Source: Geodermatophilus telluris
Lineage (GTDB): Bacteria > Actinomycetota > Actinomycetes > Mycobacteriales > Geodermatophilaceae
Assembly (NCBI RefSeq): GCF_900102745.1
Contig: NZ_FMZF01000002.1
Span: forward strand, 434,001-498,000
Length of the DNA: 64,000 bases
Reading direction: 5' to 3'
The position numbers were made by a program, and so were the translations under genes. Position 1 is the stretch's first letter. Every line of letters starts with the position of its first letter. Shown here one piece after another: positions 61,863 through 64,000 of this stretch. The notes under the pieces are model-generated. The model had not been told where the DNA came from and ran no database searches. It worked only from the letters and a program-made list of their open reading frames with translations.

Positions 61863-64000
61863 ATGGCGAGGCCAGGCACCCCGGACGGTCTCCTCCGGCT
61901 GCCGGCCGAGCGCAGCTCCTTCGTCGGGCGCCGGGCCGAGCTGGCGGAGGTCCGCCGGCTGCTGTCCGCCGCCCGGCTGGGCACGCTGGTGGGGCCCGGC
62001 GGCGTCGGCAAGACCCGGCTGGCCCTCCGCGCCGCCGCGGACCTGCGGCGCTCCTTCCCCGGCGGCGTGGCGCTCGCCGACCTCGCCCCGGTGTCGGACC
62101 CCTCGTCGGTCGTGGAGCGGGTCGCCGCCGCGCTGGACGTGCGCGACGTGTCGGCCTCCTGGCTGCCCGCCCGCGTCGCCGAGGTGGTCGGGGACCGGCA
62201 GGTGCTGCTCGTCGTCGACAACTGCGAGCAGGTGCGCGACGCCACGGCTGTCCTCGTCGACACGCTGCTGGCGGCCTGCCCGCGGCTGTCCGTGCTGGCC
62301 ACCAGCCGGGTCCCGCTGGACGTCGACGGCGAGGCGCTGCTGGCGGTGCCGCCGCTGCCCGTCCCGCCGCCCGGGGCCCCGTCCACCCCGGACGACGCGG
62401 TGCACCTGCTCGTGCAGCGGGCGACGGCGGCGGTGCCCGGGCTGGCGCTGACCCCGAGCGACGCGCAGGTGCTCGCCGACGTGTGCCGGCGGCTGGACGG
62501 GCTGCCGCTGGCCGTCGAGCTCGCCGCCGTGCGGCTGCGCACGCTGAGCCCCGCCGAGCTGGCCGCCCGTCTCGACGACCGCTTCGCGCTGCTCGCCCGG
62601 TCCGGGACGGCGGCCGCCGAGCGGCACCGCACGCTGCGGGCGACCGTGCAGTGGAGCGCCGACCTGCTCGCGCCGGCCGAGCGGGTCCTCTGGCGGCGGG
62701 CGTCGGTCTTCGCCGCCGGGTTCGACCTGGCCGCCGCGGAGGTGGTGTGCGCCGACGAGGCGCTCCCCGCGTCCGCGGTGCTCGCCGCGCTCGACCGCCT
62801 CGCCGAGGCCTCGCTGCTGGTGGGCAGCCGCGCCGGGGGCGGGCGGCGGTTCCGGATGCTGGAGACGGTGCGGGCCTACGGCCGGGAGCTGCTCGCGGCG
62901 TCCGGGGAGGAGGCCGCCGTGCGGCGGCGGCACCGCGACTGGTGCGCCGGCGTCGTCTCCGCGGCCGCCGCGGAGCTCGCGGGACCGGCCCAGGTCGCCG
63001 CGCTCGACGCCGTCGACGCCGTCCACGCGGAGGTGGGCGAGGCACTGCAGGGGGCGCTCGGCGCCCCCGGCGAGGAGGAGGTCGGCCTCGCCCTCGCGGC
63101 CGACCTGTGGCTCTACTGGGCGGCCCGGGGTCACCTGGGGGAGGGGCGCCGGCACCTGGCCGCGCTGCTCGCCGCCTGCCCGCGGCCGACGGCCGTCCGG
63201 GCGCGTGGCCTGCTGGCGGCGGGTTACGTGGAGCTCACGGCCACGGACCCCGACGCCGCCGTCCCGCTGCTCGAGCAGGCGCGGGAGCTGGGCGCGGTCA
63301 CCGGGCCGGCGCGGGTCCCGGCGCTGGCCACCCAGTTCCTCGGGCAGGCGGCGCTCTTCCGCGGTGACCTGGGGGCCGCCGACCGGCTCCTGCGCGAGGC
63401 GGCTGCGGTCCTGGGGACGGCCGACCCCCGCCACGAGGCCTTCTGCCGGGCCGACGTCGGGGTGACGGCGTTGCTGGCGGGGGACCTGTCCGCGGCCGCC
63501 GAGGCGTTCGAGCGCGCCCTCGCACTGGGCGCCGACCCGTGGACGCGCTCGCACGCGCTGTGGGGGCTCGGTCTCGTGCGGCTGGCGGCCGGCACGCCGC
63601 ACGAGGCGGCGGGACTGGAGCACGCCGCGCTGCAGCTCATGCGGGACGTCGACGACCGCAGCGGGACGGCACTGTGCGTCGAGGCGCTGGCGTGGGTGGC
63701 CGCCGCCGAGCAGGACTGGGAGAGAGTGGCGCGGCTGGCCGGTGCCGCGGACGGGGTCTGGCGCTCGATCCCGGCGGCCCTGCCCGCGCCCCTGGGTGGG
63801 CGGCGGGAGGAGTGCGCCCGGGCGGCCCGGCGCGCGCTGGGGGAGCGGCGGTGGGCGGCCCTGCACGGCGAGGGGGCGGACCTGTCGCGGGCGGCGGCGG
63901 TCGCGCTGGCCCTCGGCGACCGCGCGCCGGTGCCCCCGCCGCGCACCGAGGCCGACCCGCTCACCCCCCGGCAGCGGGAGGTGGCCGCGCTGGTGGCGCA
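61863..64000 (+). CDS. LuxR-family regulator with NB-ARC/AfsR-like ATPase (3' end outside window)
   Basis: At least 712 residues are in the window from ATG 61863. It has an AAA/STAND ATPase with Walker A LVGPGGVGKTRLALRAA, Walker B VLLVVDNCEQV and the LATSR sensor segment. RLDGLPLAVELAAVRL is the GLPLA box. A winged-helix-like region and a TPR-like helical repeat region follow. The last residues in the window, DPLTPRQREVAALVA, begin a LuxR HTH. This ATPase class (GxGGVGKTR, GLPLA) differs from the MalT-like one at 54390. Such regulators are common in actinobacteria; the signal is unknown. Confidence 0.9.
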   Translation, partial: MARPGTPDGLLRLPAERSSFVGRRAELAEVRRLLSAARLGTLVGPGGVGKTRLALRAAADLRRSFPGGVALADLAPVSDPSSVVERVAAALDVRDVSASWLPARVAEVVGDRQVLLVVDNCEQVRDATAVLVDTLLAACPRLSVLATSRVPLDVDGEALLAVPPLPVPPPGAPSTPDDAVHLLVQRATAAVPGLALTPSDAQVLADVCRRLDGLPLAVELAAVRLRTLSPAELAARLDDRFALLARSGTAAAERHRTLRATVQWSADLLAPAERVLWRRASVFAAGFDLAAAEVVCADEALPASAVLAALDRLAEASLLVGSRAGGGRRFRMLETVRAYGRELLAASGEEAAVRRRHRDWCAGVVSAAAAELAGPAQVAALDAVDAVHAEVGEALQGALGAPGEEEVGLALAADLWLYWAARGHLGEGRRHLAALLAACPRPTAVRARGLLAAGYVELTATDPDAAVPLLEQARELGAVTGPARVPALATQFLGQAALFRGDLGAADRLLREAAAVLGTADPRHEAFCRADVGVTALLAGDLSAAAEAFERALALGADPWTRSHALWGLGLVRLAAGTPHEAAGLEHAALQLMRDVDDRSGTALCVEALAWVAAAEQDWERVARLAGAADGVWRSIPAALPAPLGGRREECARAARRALGERRWAALHGEGADLSRAAAVALALGDRAPVPPPRTEADPLTPRQREVAALVA

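Overview
The window is very GC-rich chromosomal DNA from an actinobacterium. The gene set and order (clpC-mutY-disA-radA, carD-ispD-ispF-cysS-rlmB, an HrcA/CIRCE-controlled groEL, frequent GTG starts and apparent leaderless promoters) fit the Geodermatophilaceae (Blastococcus/Geodermatophilus/Modestobacter type). That placement is inference from gene order and protein style, not a database result.

0-20.2 kb is core chromosome. It holds the 3' end of clpC, a DNA-repair and c-di-AMP block (mutY, disA, radA, an Fe-S photolyase-like protein), an ECF sigma factor with a coupled membrane partner, a UbiA prenyltransferase, and carD followed by the isoprenoid genes ispD-ispF, then cysS and rlmB. After these come a DUF445 membrane protein, an HtrA-like protease, a FetB-like permease and a DUF1326/DUF2182 pair.

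20.26-31.65 kb is an accessory island. It lies between imperfect 32-bp direct repeats and abuts the 5' end of a tRNA-Thr(TGT) gene. Its left two-thirds is a minus-strand cluster (27.4 to 20.4 kb) with two related IS4-type DDE transposase-like proteins. Each sits next to a tyrosine-recombinase-like protein that lacks key catalytic residues, and two small proteins lie between them. I know of no described element with this arrangement and regard it as the main candidate for an undescribed system. The right third carries nuclease-like cargo: a hypothetical protein coupled to a DEDDh exonuclease-BRCT protein, a zinc-ribbon protein coupled to a PD-(D/E)XK-like protein, and a protein with an R-x4-H (HEPN-like) motif.

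31.6-48.9 kb is core again. It has tRNA-Thr, a CBS-pair protein, RarD, a DUF3263 protein, a LytR_C protein, an unusual secreted-hydrolase/ABC-ATPase fusion with its permease, an FAD monooxygenase and a HAD phosphatase. A SAM-riboswitch-controlled thrC, a cold-shock protein and groEL with two CIRCE operators follow, then a VOC protein, a DUF72 protein, an acidic low-complexity protein and a Gfo/Idh oxidoreductase.

48.9-64 kb carries DUF4031, HD-domain, M20 peptidase, glucose-6-phosphate dehydrogenase and MFS genes. Two large LuxR-type ATPase regulators are present, the second cut by the window end. Between them are a DEAH helicase, a decayed GNAT gene, a small HTH-like protein and a CPBP protease. 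No rRNA or CRISPR was seen.
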